NCBI GenBank assembly: GCA_029260755.1
Contig: JAJDCQ010000239.1
Location: forward strand, 1 to 64,000
Length of the DNA: 64,000 nt
Direction: 5' to 3'
Source: Planctomycetota bacterium
GTDB lineage: Bacteria; Planctomycetota; J058; JAJDCQ01
The first letter of the stretch is position 1, and each line of letters begins with the position of its first letter. Positions 8,885 through 17,793 of the stretch are shown in pieces. A model generated the notes under the pieces. It saw only the letters and a program-made list of their open reading frames with translations, did no database searches and was not told the DNA's origin. Both the position numbers and the translations under genes were made by a program.

Positions 8885-10273
8885 ATGGGTCTCCTCGATC
8901 GAATCTCAGGCCGCGAGCTCCAGAGGCTCCAGCGTGAGATCGAGGATCTCCGCCAGCGCAATCGCCACCTCGAGGGGCTGCTCCGCGCCCACGGCGTCGA
9001 CCCGCGCCCGCCCGAGCCGACGCCGGGCGGGGCGCTCGACGCGCCGTCCGAGGCGGAGGTCGCGCGGCTCTACGAGGAGCGGGACGTCAACGTCCGTCTC
9101 CGCGAGATCGTCGCCGAGCTCAACCAGAAGACCGACCTGAAGGCGCTCCTCGAGTTCATCGTCGAGGTCTTCATCGAGGTGACGGGCGCGGCCCGCGGGT
9201 TCCTGATCCTGCGCGAGGGCGACGACATCAACGTCCAGGTCGCCGTCACGAGCGGGGGCGAGCGGCTCAAGCGGGTCGGCCGGCTCAGCCGGTCGATCGC
9301 CCTCGGCGTGGCCCGCTCGGGCGAGCCGGTGAAGGCGGGAAGCGCCTGGCGCGAGGAGGGGCTGAGCACGATCGACTCGATCCGCCAGCACCAGATGGAG
9401 AGCGTCCTCTGCCTGCCGCTTCGCGACCGGGATCGCGAGCCGGTCGGCGCCGTCTACGTCGACGACCCCGATCGGCGCGACGCGTTCCGGCACAAGGACG
9501 CCCAGCTCCTCGAGAGCTTCTGCGAGCTGGCCGCCCTCGTCGTCGAGAACCTGCGCGAGCAGCAGCAGAAGCTGCGGTTCGAGCGCCTCGCCGCGGTCGG
9601 GATGACGGCGAACTACCTCCTCCACGACCTGAAGACGCCGCTGACCGTCATCAAGGGGTGCGCCGAGCTGCTGACCGACACCGCCCAGGACGCCGATCTG
9701 GCCGAGTCGATCATCACCCAGGTCGGTCGGCTCTCCGACATGGCGCGCGACGTCTACGACTTCAGCCGCGGGCTGCGCGAGCTCGCGCGCGAGGAGCTGG
9801 CCGCCGACGACCTCCTCGTCGAGGTCAAGCGGACGTTCGAGACGATCGCCCGCGACCGGAAGATCGACCTCTCGGTTGGCAGCCTCCCCGGCGGACGCCT
9901 CTTCGTTCACAAGGGCAAGGTGGTGCGCGCCCTCGCGAACATCGTCCAGAACGCGCTCGAGGCGCTCCCCAAGGGCGGGCGAGTCGCCGTGACGGCGGCG
10001 AGCTGCGAGGACGGCGGCGTCCGCTTCGACGTCGCCGACGACGGTCCGGGCCTGCCCGACGATGTCCGCGAGCGGCTGTTCGAGGCCTTCCACACCTCGG
10101 GCAAGGAGGGCGGGCGCGGCCTCGGGATGGCGATCGTCCGCGACATCGTGCGAGCGCACGGCGGCGAGATCGAGGTCGGTCCAGGCGACGAGGGCCGCGG
10201 GACGCGCTTCGTGGTCCGCTTTCCGCCGGCCGACGTCGCCGAGAGCGGACCGGCCCAGCTCGTCAGCTCGTGA
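8885..10273 (+). CDS. GAF-domain sensor histidine kinase
   Basis: 462 aa, soluble, with no membrane segment. An N-terminal coiled coil (about 8-35) precedes a GAF domain (about 75-225). The dimerisation/phosphoacceptor region carries the H-box LLHDLKTPL with His247. The ATPase domain shows the N-box (IVQNALEAL), G1 (DDGPGLP), the F-box region (FEAFHTSGKEGGRGLG) and a G2 motif continuing into MAIVRDIV. It is therefore a complete cytosolic histidine kinase that would autophosphorylate and pass phosphate to a response regulator. No response-regulator gene is adjacent. It overlaps the next gene (HAD hydrolase) by 4 bp (GTGA), implying translational coupling. The GAF ligand is unknown. Confidence 0.93.
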   Translation: MGLLDRISGRELQRLQREIEDLRQRNRHLEGLLRAHGVDPRPPEPTPGGALDAPSEAEVARLYEERDVNVRLREIVAELNQKTDLKALLEFIVEVFIEVTGAARGFLILREGDDINVQVAVTSGGERLKRVGRLSRSIALGVARSGEPVKAGSAWREEGLSTIDSIRQHQMESVLCLPLRDRDREPVGAVYVDDPDRRDAFRHKDAQLLESFCELAALVVENLREQQQKLRFERLAAVGMTANYLLHDLKTPLTVIKGCAELLTDTAQDADLAESIITQVGRLSDMARDVYDFSRGLRELAREELAADDLLVEVKRTFETIARDRKIDLSVGSLPGGRLFVHKGKVVRALANIVQNALEALPKGGRVAVTAASCEDGGVRFDVADDGPGLPDDVRERLFEAFHTSGKEGGRGLGMAIVRDIVRAHGGEIEVGPGDEGRGTRFVVRFPPADVAESGPAQLVSS

Positions 10274-11145
10274 GCCGGTCGGCGCCCTCGCCGTTCGGCT
10301 GGCTCGATCCGTGGGCGGAGCTGGTCCGCCGGCCTCTCCCGAGCGCCGGGGGCGGGCCCGTCGAGCTCTGCCTCTTCGACGCCGGGAACACGATCGCGCA
10401 CATCGACTACGACGCGCTCGCGCGGGTGGCCGCGGACGACCCGACGGCGAGCGCGCTCGACCTCGACGCGGCGGCGATCCGGGAGGCGGAGCACCGGGCG
10501 CGCTTCGAGCTCGCCCGTGACCTCGGCCCGGGCCTCGCCGACGGGACGGCCGCCGCCGACGCGGGCGGTGCGGAGCGATCGGCCGGAGACGCCGCCAAGG
10601 GCGGGGCCGGGCAGCGCCTCGAGATCCCGTCGGTCTTCCGCCGCTACGTCGGCCACGTCTTCGACGGGCTCGGCTTCCCCGATGACCGGGAGGCTCGCCT
10701 CCGGCTGCTCCTCGCGTTCTCCGAGGAGAACCGGCGCCGCGGCCTCTGGCGCGTCTCGCGTCCCGGCGATCGCGAGGCGTTGACCGAGCTCCGGGACCGC
10801 GGCGTCCGGATCGCGGTCGTCAGCAACTCCGACGGCCGCGTCGCGGACCGGATCGAGCGGGTCGGGCTACGCGACCTCTTCGAGCTGATCGTCGACAGCG
10901 CAATCGTCGGCGTCGAGAAGCCGGACCCGGCGATCTTCCACCACACCCTCGAGGCGCTCGGCGGGATCGACCCCGCCCGGGTCGCCCACGTCGGCGACAT
11001 GGCCGTCGCCGACGTCCTCGGGGCCGCGCGATCCGGGATCACCCCGATCCTCCTCGACCCGCTGGCGATCCACGCCGACGCCGGGTTCGAGGGGCACGCG
11101 ATCCGCACGATCGACGCCCTGCCCGATCTCCTCGCCCCCCGCTGA
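10270..11145 (+). CDS. HAD-superfamily hydrolase
   Basis: 291 aa from a GTG at 10270 that overlaps the stop of the histidine kinase gene (GTGA). Motif I is LFDAGNT (nucleophile Asp37; the second Asp of the usual D-x-D is Gly here), motif II is VVSNSDG, motif III is VEKPDPAIF and motif IV is HVGDMAVADV. An Ala/Asp-rich insertion of about 30 residues (around 85-115) interrupts the cap region. It belongs to subclass IA, whose members are mostly small-molecule phosphatases. The DxG variant at motif I is common among poorly characterised members, so phosphatase activity is likely but the substrate is unknown. Coupling to a histidine kinase gene is suggestive but does not show a functional link. 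Confidence 0.85.
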   Translation: MSRSAPSPFGWLDPWAELVRRPLPSAGGGPVELCLFDAGNTIAHIDYDALARVAADDPTASALDLDAAAIREAEHRARFELARDLGPGLADGTAAADAGGAERSAGDAAKGGAGQRLEIPSVFRRYVGHVFDGLGFPDDREARLRLLLAFSEENRRRGLWRVSRPGDREALTELRDRGVRIAVVSNSDGRVADRIERVGLRDLFELIVDSAIVGVEKPDPAIFHHTLEALGGIDPARVAHVGDMAVADVLGAARSGITPILLDPLAIHADAGFEGHAIRTIDALPDLLAPR

Positions 11146-11179
11146 CGCGGAGCCACGCCGCGTAGGTCGCGATTCGGTC

Positions 11180-11208
11180 TTGATGGTACCATGGTAACTT
11201 GGTATACA
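11180..11208 (+). promoter_or_regulatory. Promoter with three phased 8-bp boxes, candidate RHH operator
   Basis: A near-consensus promoter, TTGATG (11180-11185), 17-bp spacer, TATACA (11203-11208), lies 22 bp before the GTG at 11231. TGGTA recurs at 11184, 11192 and 11200, exactly 8 bp apart, giving three TGGTAnnn boxes filling the spacer and -10. Tandem 8-bp boxes are the classic arrangement for ribbon-helix-helix repressors such as MetJ, and the first gene downstream looks like an RHH protein. Autoregulation is inferred. The AT-rich patch stands out sharply from its surroundings. Confidence 0.6.
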
Positions 11209-11230
11209 GATCACCGAGGGGAGGTGAGGC

Positions 11231-11563
11231 GTGGCCAAGCGTGGCGGAAAGAAGAAGACGAAGACGAAGGCGAAGACGGCGGCGCGGGCGACATCCGCGG
11301 ACGCGTCTCGACGTCCGGTCGTCGAGCGGGTCCAGACCGGCGTCCGGATGGAGAAGCGGCTCGTGAAGGTGCTCAAGGGCCTGGCCGAGTACCACGACAT
11401 GAGCCTCGGCGACCTCCTCGAGGGGATCGTCCTCCACGCCTTCGAAGGCAAGGCGCCGTTCGGCGATCGAAGCCTCGGTGTGATCCGGGACCTGAAGGGG
11501 GTCTACGGCCTCGACCTCGACGCCCGCGACAGCCACCGACTGATCGAGAGGGAGGAGCGATGA
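11231..11563 (+). CDS. Small ribbon-helix-helix-like DNA-binding protein
   Basis: 110 aa with a very basic Lys/Ala/Thr leader (residues 1-30). The core (about 35-72) has the shape of an RHH domain: a short beta strand (VQTGVRM) followed by two helices (EKRLVKVLKGLAEYH and SLGDLLEGIVLHAF). The C-terminal third is helical and unassigned. The GTG start has a GGGGAGG-type ribosome site about 7 bp upstream. The stop overlaps the start of the next gene by 4 bp, so the two are probably made together. The phased 8-bp boxes in its promoter fit autorepression. The assignment rests on secondary-structure pattern rather than a diagnostic motif. Confidence 0.65.
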   Translation: MAKRGGKKKTKTKAKTAARATSADASRRPVVERVQTGVRMEKRLVKVLKGLAEYHDMSLGDLLEGIVLHAFEGKAPFGDRSLGVIRDLKGVYGLDLDARDSHRLIEREER

Positions 11564-11928
11564 TGACCACGACCGAGACGACCATCGGGTTGACCGAGGC
11601 CGATCGCGCGTTCGTCGCCGAGGTCGAGGAGTGCCGGCGGCCGACCCTGTCGCACCTCGATCACGTCCGCCTCGCCTGGGTGCTGCTCGTCGAGACGTCC
11701 GATCTCGAGGCCGCTCTCGCCCGCCTCGGCCCGGCCCTCCGGCGGTTCGCCCGATCGAAGGGCCATCCGGAGAAGTTCGACGAGGCGCTGACGCGGCGCT
11801 GGACGGAGGCGATCGCCGGTCGGATCGCGGCGTCGGGCGCCGTCGCGCGATGGGACGGCTTCGTCGCGGCCAACGCCGATCTGTTCTCGCGGAGCTCCGT
11901 CTCGGCGACCCGGCAGGGGACCTCGTAG
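11560..11928 (+). CDS. Small conserved-looking protein (T/FxHxDHxRLAW motif), function unknown
   Basis: 122 aa, starting at the ATG that overlaps the upstream RHH gene (ATGA). The segment LSHLDHVRLAWVLL followed by an ALARLGPALRRFARSKG helix, an EKFDEALTRRWTEAI segment and a WDGFVAANADLF C-terminus matches my memory of a widespread uncharacterised family built around an HxxHxRLAW motif. The paired His residues could bind a metal or cofactor, but no activity is known to me. Pairing with a DNA-binding protein in a two-gene unit suggests a regulator plus effector or sensor. It resembles no toxin-antitoxin pair that I recognise. Confidence 0.7.
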   Translation: MMTTTETTIGLTEADRAFVAEVEECRRPTLSHLDHVRLAWVLLVETSDLEAALARLGPALRRFARSKGHPEKFDEALTRRWTEAIAGRIAASGAVARWDGFVAANADLFSRSSVSATRQGTS

Positions 11929-11963
11929 CGGCGCGGGCCGTTTGCCGCAGCGCGCCGCGCGCC

Positions 11964-11971
11964 GCTACTCT
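11964..11971 (+). promoter_or_regulatory. Putative extended -10 element GCTACTCT
   Basis: GCTACTCT ends 9 bp before the kinase ATG, with a possible TTGCCG -35 at 11942-11947 (18-bp spacer). If used, the mRNA would be nearly leaderless. Supported only by similarity to other sites in the window. Confidence 0.3.
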
Positions 11972-11980
11972 CGGGGCGCG

Positions 11981-14900
11981 ATGCTCCCCGAGCCCGGACA
12001 GTCGGTCGGCCCCTACGTCGTCGAGGCGGTCCTCGGCAGCGGCGGCATGGGCGCGGTCCTGCGCGCCCGCCACGGCGCGACCGGCGCCGTTCACGCGCTG
12101 AAGGTGATCCTCCCCGGCCGGGCCGGATCACCTCAGATCGTGTCGCGCTTCCGGCGCGAGGCCGAGGCGCTCGGGCGACTGCCCCCGCACCCCGGCATCG
12201 TCGCGGTCCACGCCTCGGGGACCGACGCCGGCCGGATGTGGTGTGCGATGGAGCTGGTCGAGGGCGGCCCGCTCACCGACCGGCTCCGCCAGGGTCCACT
12301 CGAGCCGACCGAGGTGGTCGCCCTCGCCGCGGCGATCGCCCGCGCCCTCGATCACGCCCACACCCACGGCGTGATCCACCGCGACCTCAAGCCGGACAAC
12401 GTCGTCATCGATCCGGCCGGCGCGCCCCACCTGATCGACTTCGGCCTCGCCCGCCTCGTCGACGAGGACTCGGGTCTCGCCGTCACCGAGCTGACGAAGA
12501 CCGGCCAGATGCTCGGCACGCCCGCCTACATGGCGCCCGAGCAGGCCGACGCCGGCGCCGAGACTCCGACCCCGGCGACTGACGTCTACGGCCTCGGCGC
12601 CGTTCTCCACGCGATGCTGACGGGCGAGCCGCCGTTCGGCGGACGTCCGATCCACGCGATGATCGCCGCGATCCTGTTCGAGGACGTCGCTCCGCCGAGC
12701 CGGCGCCGCCCCGAGATCCCTCCCGAGCTCGATGCGATCTGCCTGAAGGCGCTCGAGAAGGACCCCGCGCGGCGCTATCCCTCGGCCGGCGCGATGGCCG
12801 ACGACCTCGAGCGCTGGCGGGCCGGCGAGCCGACCGAGGCGCGGCCGCCGAGTCTGCTCGGCCGGCTCTGGCGCCGGCTCCGACCGCGGACCCGCGCGCG
12901 CCGGACCGCGGGCGCGCTCCTCGCGTCCGCCCTCGTCTTCGCTGGGGCGGCCCTCCTCGTCCGCGCCGTCGTCGCGCCGCCCCTGCCGAACGAGGTGCTC
13001 GCTGCGATCGAGCGGCGCGTCGATGCCGACCACGTCGTCCGCCCGCACGAGGCGACCGCCGCCGCCGCGATCGCCGCCGAGCTCGAGGCGGACACGCGCC
13101 TCGACCGCCGGGCGACCCTCCTCGCATGCCTGGCGGAGTCCGGTCGCCGCGACGCCGACCTGGCCCTGGCGGCGCTCGTCCGCATCGACGACGGCGACGG
13201 TGGGACGACGATCGACGGAGACCTCCTCTCCCGCGCCGCGCGCGTCCTGGCGAAGGCGGGCCGGACCGACGTCCTCCATCGGGTGCTCTACGGCGCCGAG
13301 CCCGAGGCGCTCATGACCGAGGACCTCACCGGCTCGATCGACCTCCGCTTCCTCGCGCCGCTCGCTCGCGAGGTCGCCGCGGGCGCGCGACCCCTTCCGC
13401 GCGGCAGCGGAGCGCGGCGAGACCTCGCCCGCGCCCTGAACCGGGCGGGAGAGCGCGGGCTGGCGCTTGCGCTCGAGACCCGGGCCGTCGAGGAGCGGAT
13501 CCGGGAGGCGGAGCGGCTCCCGCCCGAGGAGCGGCGAGCCGCCCGCCTCGAGGCGTGGGAGACGCTCCGACACCGCTTCCAGGACTTCGGCGTCACGCCC
13601 GAGCGGCGGTTGCTGGCCGACTCGTTCGTCGGGTGGGTCCAGGAGCGGTTCATCGTCGAGGCGACGACGCCCGACCTCCGCGTCCGGGACGCGCGGGCGA
13701 CCCTCGACATCCTCGTCCGGATCCTGCACGCCGGCCGGGACCTCGTCGCGTGGGAGCGTCGGGTCGAGGTCGTCGACTTCCGGTCGGACCTCATCGTCGA
13801 CGTCGTCGCGGAGAGCGGGCGCCGGGCGGCCCGGGAGCGGCTCCTCGTCCTGTCCGCCTGGCTCCTCGTCCAGGGGATCGACCGGATGGGCACGCTGACG
13901 AACTCGACGATGTCCGGGATCCTCGAGCCCGAGTCCGAGTCGATGGCCGAGATCGTCTCGATCTTCGACCCGGCCGGGCTCGTCGCGACGGCGGCGGAGG
14001 AGCGGGCGCGCCCCGCGAACCGGCGGAACCCGGCGATGCTCCTCGCGATCGCCGAGCTGCAGATGCAACGGTTCGAGCACGGCGCCGTGCCGTCCGAGGT
14101 GGGGCAGGAGGCGCTCGCGTGCGTCGAGTCGGCGCTCGAGACCGACCTGCCGGCCGTGTGGCTGTGGGCGAGGGCGGCCCGGCACTACGGCCACTACTCC
14201 GCCGCGCCGCCGTGGCCTCGCCCGCTCGAGGTCGCCGAGCGCGCCGTCGAGCTCGAGCGGGCGATGGGCGCCGAGGGCGTCGCCGACGAGAACCGCATCC
14301 CGCTCGCCCACGACCGGCTCGCGCGGACGCTCCTGAAGACGCGGATGTGGATCCGGAGCGACATGATCGAGAACGCGCCGCCCCTCGAGGAGCCGCGCCT
14401 CTCTCCGCGCCGCGCCCTTCAGGCCGCGCGAACGGCCCTGGCCCTCCTCCGCCGGATCCCCGAGGAGCGCTGGAGGGGGCAGGACGAGCTCCGTCCGCGC
14501 CTCTGGACCCGGATCCGGAACGCGATCGAGCTGGCCGGGCGCCTGGGCGAGGAGGCCTACCTCCTCGCGGAGGAGGGGCCGCCGGCGTGCTGCGACGGCG
14601 AGCCCCCGGAGCGGGACGGCTCGGACTCCCTCGTCGAGGACCTCGCCTCGATCGGACTCGAGCTCGAGCTCCCCCCGTTCGAGAGCCGCACCGGGGCCAT
14701 CATCGGCCGGCAGCAGACCGCCGACCTCCACCGGGCCCGCGCCCGGCACGCCCTCGCCCACGGGGACGAGCCGCGGGCGCTCGAGCTCGTCGAGCCGGCG
14801 ATCGCGATCTACCGGCAGATCGCGGACGACGGGCACACCAGCGGCTTCCACCGTCTCGCGCAGGTCGAGGAGGACATCCGGGCGCCCGCCCTCGAGCAGC

Positions 14901-14983
14901 TCGGGCGGCCCGAGGACGCGCGCCGGGCACGAGCGGGGGCGAGAGCCCATCGGGCCGACGTGGAGCGTCTGCGTCGTCAATGA
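11981..14983 (+). CDS. Transmembrane Ser/Thr protein kinase with helical C-terminal region
   Basis: 1000 aa from the ATG at 11981; an in-frame TTG at 11942 is possible but gives a poor leader. The kinase domain (about 10-285) is complete: GSGGMG loop, Lys41, HRD 133-135, DFG 153-155 and GTPAYMAPEQ. A basic segment and one TM helix (TAGALLASALVFAGAALLVRAVV, about 305-328) follow. The roughly 670-residue C-terminal part is alpha-helical and Arg/Glu/Leu rich. It has no regular TPR periodicity except weakly near the end (HRLAQVEEDIRAPALEQLGRPEDARRA). Its sensor region is unlike those of the other six kinases here. A GCTACTCT element ends 9 bp before the ATG. Confidence 0.9.
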   Translation: MLPEPGQSVGPYVVEAVLGSGGMGAVLRARHGATGAVHALKVILPGRAGSPQIVSRFRREAEALGRLPPHPGIVAVHASGTDAGRMWCAMELVEGGPLTDRLRQGPLEPTEVVALAAAIARALDHAHTHGVIHRDLKPDNVVIDPAGAPHLIDFGLARLVDEDSGLAVTELTKTGQMLGTPAYMAPEQADAGAETPTPATDVYGLGAVLHAMLTGEPPFGGRPIHAMIAAILFEDVAPPSRRRPEIPPELDAICLKALEKDPARRYPSAGAMADDLERWRAGEPTEARPPSLLGRLWRRLRPRTRARRTAGALLASALVFAGAALLVRAVVAPPLPNEVLAAIERRVDADHVVRPHEATAAAAIAAELEADTRLDRRATLLACLAESGRRDADLALAALVRIDDGDGGTTIDGDLLSRAARVLAKAGRTDVLHRVLYGAEPEALMTEDLTGSIDLRFLAPLAREVAAGARPLPRGSGARRDLARALNRAGERGLALALETRAVEERIREAERLPPEERRAARLEAWETLRHRFQDFGVTPERRLLADSFVGWVQERFIVEATTPDLRVRDARATLDILVRILHAGRDLVAWERRVEVVDFRSDLIVDVVAESGRRAARERLLVLSAWLLVQGIDRMGTLTNSTMSGILEPESESMAEIVSIFDPAGLVATAAEERARPANRRNPAMLLAIAELQMQRFEHGAVPSEVGQEALACVESALETDLPAVWLWARAARHYGHYSAAPPWPRPLEVAERAVELERAMGAEGVADENRIPLAHDRLARTLLKTRMWIRSDMIENAPPLEEPRLSPRRALQAARTALALLRRIPEERWRGQDELRPRLWTRIRNAIELAGRLGEEAYLLAEEGPPACCDGEPPERDGSDSLVEDLASIGLELELPPFESRTGAIIGRQQTADLHRARARHALAHGDEPRALELVEPAIAIYRQIADDGHTSGFHRLAQVEEDIRAPALEQLGRPEDARRARAGARAHRADVERLRRQ

Positions 14984-15040
14984 CCGCCGCGAGCCGCGAG
15001 GTCTCCTCGCGACTCGCGGGCGGTCGAGCTCGGCCCCGGC

Positions 15041-17704
15041 TCAGTCCTCGTGGTCCGGGCAGGCCGACGTGCAGGCGTGCAGGTCGCAGTCGTGGTCGTC
15101 GCAGGCGTGCGCGCTGCCCTGGCTCTGCGGGACGAACACCTGCACCTGGAACGGCGCCTCGTTGCCGGATGCGTCGCGGACGACGCCCGAGACGGTGTAG
15201 ACGCGCCCGCCGCCTTCGCGTTCCGCGCGGAGGTCGATCGTCGCGGCGAACGCTCCGGACGACGGGTCGAAGGCGAACGCGGCCGAGATGTCGACCGGGC
15301 TCGTGAACCCGTCGGCGCCGTTCACGTCGCCGGCGTGCTTGCCCTTGCCCTTGGGGTCGTCGGGCTGGTCGCTCGTGCCGGCCGCGACGATCGTGAGCGC
15401 GTCGACGGGCGTGCACGCGTCCCCGGCTTCGAGGGTGATCGTCACGGCGACCATCTTGTGGTTCGCCGGCCAGAGGCTGTGCGGGTCGGCGCTCGCCGAC
15501 CCGACGATCGGCGGCGTCGTGTCGGCGACGGTGACGGTCGTGGTCGCCGTGGCGACGTTGCCGGCGGCGTCGGTCGCGGTGAACGTCACGACCGTGTCGC
15601 CGTGGGGGAAGAGGCTCGGGGCATCGCTCGTGACGGCGACCGGTCCGTCGCAGGCATCGTTCGCTTCCGGCGTCGGGACGGCGCCGGGAGTGCCTGCGGG
15701 ATCGGTGCACTCGAGGGTGATGGGCGTCGTCGCGCCGAAGAGCGGCGCCGTCGTGTCGACGACGGTGACGGTGGCGGTCGTCGTGGCGACGTTGCCGGCG
15801 GCATCGGTCGCGGTGAACGTCACGACGGTGTCGCCGAGCGGGAAGAGGGCCGGTGCGTCGCTCGAGACGCCGACGGGGCCGTCGCACGAGTCGTTCGCCT
15901 CGGGGCTCGGGACGGCGCCCGGGGTGCCCGCGGGATCCGCGCACTCGAGGGTGACGGACGTCGTCGTGCCGAAGAGCGGCGGGGTCGTGTCGGCGACGGT
16001 CACGGTCATCGTCGCCGTCGCGGAGTTGCCGGCCGCGTCGGTCGCGGAGAAGGTCACGACGGTGTCGCCGAGGGGGAAGAGGGCGGGCGCGTCGCTCGTG
16101 ACGGCGACCGGGCCGTCGCAGGCGTCGTTCGCCGAGGGCGTCGGGACGGCGCCCGGGGTGCCTTCGGGATCGGTGCACTCGAGGGTGACCGGCGAGGTCG
16201 CGTCGAAGACGGGCGGCGTCGTGTCGGCGACGGTGACGACGACCGTGTCGGTGTCGCTCTCCCCGTTGCCGTCGTCGACCGTCAGCTCGATCTCGTGGCT
16301 TCCGAGGGGGAGCGTGACGGCGAGCGTCTCGCCCGTCGCGCTGCCGAACGAGCCGCTCCACGCGAACGTGAGGTCGTCGCCGTCGGGGTCGCTCGAGCCG
16401 GCCCCCGAGAGGACGACCTCGGCCTCGCAGCCGGCGCCGGCCTCGAGGGTCTGGTCCGCGCCGGCGTCGGCGGAAGGCGCGGCGTTCGGCGCCGCGCCGC
16501 CGGCGAGGGTGAACGCCACGCCGGCGTCGAGCTGGAACGGGTCGAAGCTGCCCGGAGCGCCGTAGCCGTTGCCCGATCCGAGGTGCGAGATGAAGTCGTT
16601 CGCGCCGCCGCCGGGCGCCGACTGCCGCGTGCTGATGCTCCAGGTGTCGTTGCCGTTGGTCGGCGTGTCGTTGCAGATCGACACCCAGTAGGCGCCGGCG
16701 GGCAGGGTGACGGGGTCGATCGTGGCGGCGAAGCCGTGGACGGCGTCTCCCCCCTCGACCCAGGGCGTCTCCGACCGGCCGGGGTCGATCCCGAGTCGCT
16801 CCGCGACCACCGCGCCGGGACCGCCGCTCGGTCCCGTCGTGTCGTAGAACACGATCTGGAACGCGTCGGCGGCGGGCGGCGTGTTCTCGCTGTAGGTGCC
16901 CTCCCAGGCGACCGAGCGGATGCTCGTGGCGCCGGCGAGGGTGAAGTCCATCGCGACGAACTGGGGCGCGTTGCCCGGGTACGGGTTCGCGTCGGAGTTG
17001 TAGTGCGCGCTCGGGACGCCGTCGCCCTGGCCCGAGGCGAAGACGACGTCGATCGGCGCGTCGTCGAGCGCGACGGTGACGCCGAAGTCCTGCGGCGCCG
17101 GCGCGTAGGTCCCGCCCGCTCCGAAGCCGCCGCCCGCGTCGTCGTGCGAGGTGTGATCGACCGCGCCGCCGCCTGGGTGGCCGAAGCGGAGCGTCCAGCT
17201 CCATGTGTCGACGCCGTTGTCGGGCGTGTCGTTGGCGACCTGGATCCAGTAGGTCCCCGCCGCGAGCGGCGTCGGCGCGATGTTCGCCGCGTAGGCGTAG
17301 ACGTCGCTCCCCGACTCGACGAGGCCGGTCGCGGCGCGGACCGGCGAGAGCCCGAGCGTTCGCGAGACGGGGATCCCCGGCCCGCCGCCAGGTCCGCTCG
17401 CGTCGTAGATGACGACCTGGAAGCGATCGCCGGATGCCGGAGGCGTGTTGCTGCTGTAGGTCCCCTCCCAGCTCACCGACCGGACGATCGTCGACCCGGC
17501 GAGGGTGAAGTCGGCCGCGACGAACTGCGGCCCGGGCTGGCCGTCGGCGTCGGAGTTCATGTGGGCGTCGGGGTTCGCGGCGCCCTGACCGGAGCTGAAG
17601 ATCTCGTCGGCGCGAGCCGTCTCTGAAGCCGCGAAGAGGGTGAGGGCGGCCGCGATCGCGGCCGACAGGCCAGCTCGCGCTGGCGGGTGTGAGGTCATGT
17701 CCAT
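15041..17704 (-). CDS. Secreted multidomain protein with PKD-like and HYR repeats
   Basis: 887 aa with a signal peptide (about 1-32, Ala-rich, ending ARA/D). Two tandem homologous domains of about 170 aa follow, each opening with FxSGQG...HxNSDA and containing FVAxDFTLAG...WEGTYSxNTPP. A PKD-like domain comes next (GAGSSDPDGDDLTFAWSG), then three HYR domains (VTLECTDP..GTPGAVP..ANDxCDGPV..LFPxGDTVVTFxATDAAGN). A C-terminal beta domain ends in a tail rich in His, Asp and Cys. HYR and PKD modules usually mediate adhesion or spacing on exported proteins; no catalytic motif is seen. AGGAG precedes the ATG. The HYR units are strongly similar at DNA level and look recently duplicated. Confidence 0.9.
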   Translation of the reverse strand: MDMTSHPPARAGLSAAIAAALTLFAASETARADEIFSSGQGAANPDAHMNSDADGQPGPQFVAADFTLAGSTIVRSVSWEGTYSSNTPPASGDRFQVVIYDASGPGGGPGIPVSRTLGLSPVRAATGLVESGSDVYAYAANIAPTPLAAGTYWIQVANDTPDNGVDTWSWTLRFGHPGGGAVDHTSHDDAGGGFGAGGTYAPAPQDFGVTVALDDAPIDVVFASGQGDGVPSAHYNSDANPYPGNAPQFVAMDFTLAGATSIRSVAWEGTYSENTPPAADAFQIVFYDTTGPSGGPGAVVAERLGIDPGRSETPWVEGGDAVHGFAATIDPVTLPAGAYWVSICNDTPTNGNDTWSISTRQSAPGGGANDFISHLGSGNGYGAPGSFDPFQLDAGVAFTLAGGAAPNAAPSADAGADQTLEAGAGCEAEVVLSGAGSSDPDGDDLTFAWSGSFGSATGETLAVTLPLGSHEIELTVDDGNGESDTDTVVVTVADTTPPVFDATSPVTLECTDPEGTPGAVPTPSANDACDGPVAVTSDAPALFPLGDTVVTFSATDAAGNSATATMTVTVADTTPPLFGTTTSVTLECADPAGTPGAVPSPEANDSCDGPVGVSSDAPALFPLGDTVVTFTATDAAGNVATTTATVTVVDTTAPLFGATTPITLECTDPAGTPGAVPTPEANDACDGPVAVTSDAPSLFPHGDTVVTFTATDAAGNVATATTTVTVADTTPPIVGSASADPHSLWPANHKMVAVTITLEAGDACTPVDALTIVAAGTSDQPDDPKGKGKHAGDVNGADGFTSPVDISAAFAFDPSSGAFAATIDLRAEREGGGRVYTVSGVVRDASGNEAPFQVQVFVPQSQGSAHACDDHDCDLHACTSACPDHED

Positions 17705-17793
17705 TCTCCTGCCCGCCCGTGGTGGCGTTGCTCGGGGGGGTCGGGAGACAGATCAGCGCCGCGCCGGCCGCGTTTGAGTCTTTCTTCGTTCGG

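Noticed and set aside
11180-11563. Naming the RHH protein MetJ
   Set aside because: Operator arrangement is similar but the protein lacks MetJ length and sequence, and no methionine genes are nearby.
15500-16240. Regular repeats that could suggest a CRISPR array
   Set aside because: Period is about 250 bp and in frame; they encode the HYR domains.
15050-17626. 858-codon plus-strand frame opposite the HYR protein
   Set aside because: The minus strand has a signal peptide, ribosome site and recognisable HYR repeats.
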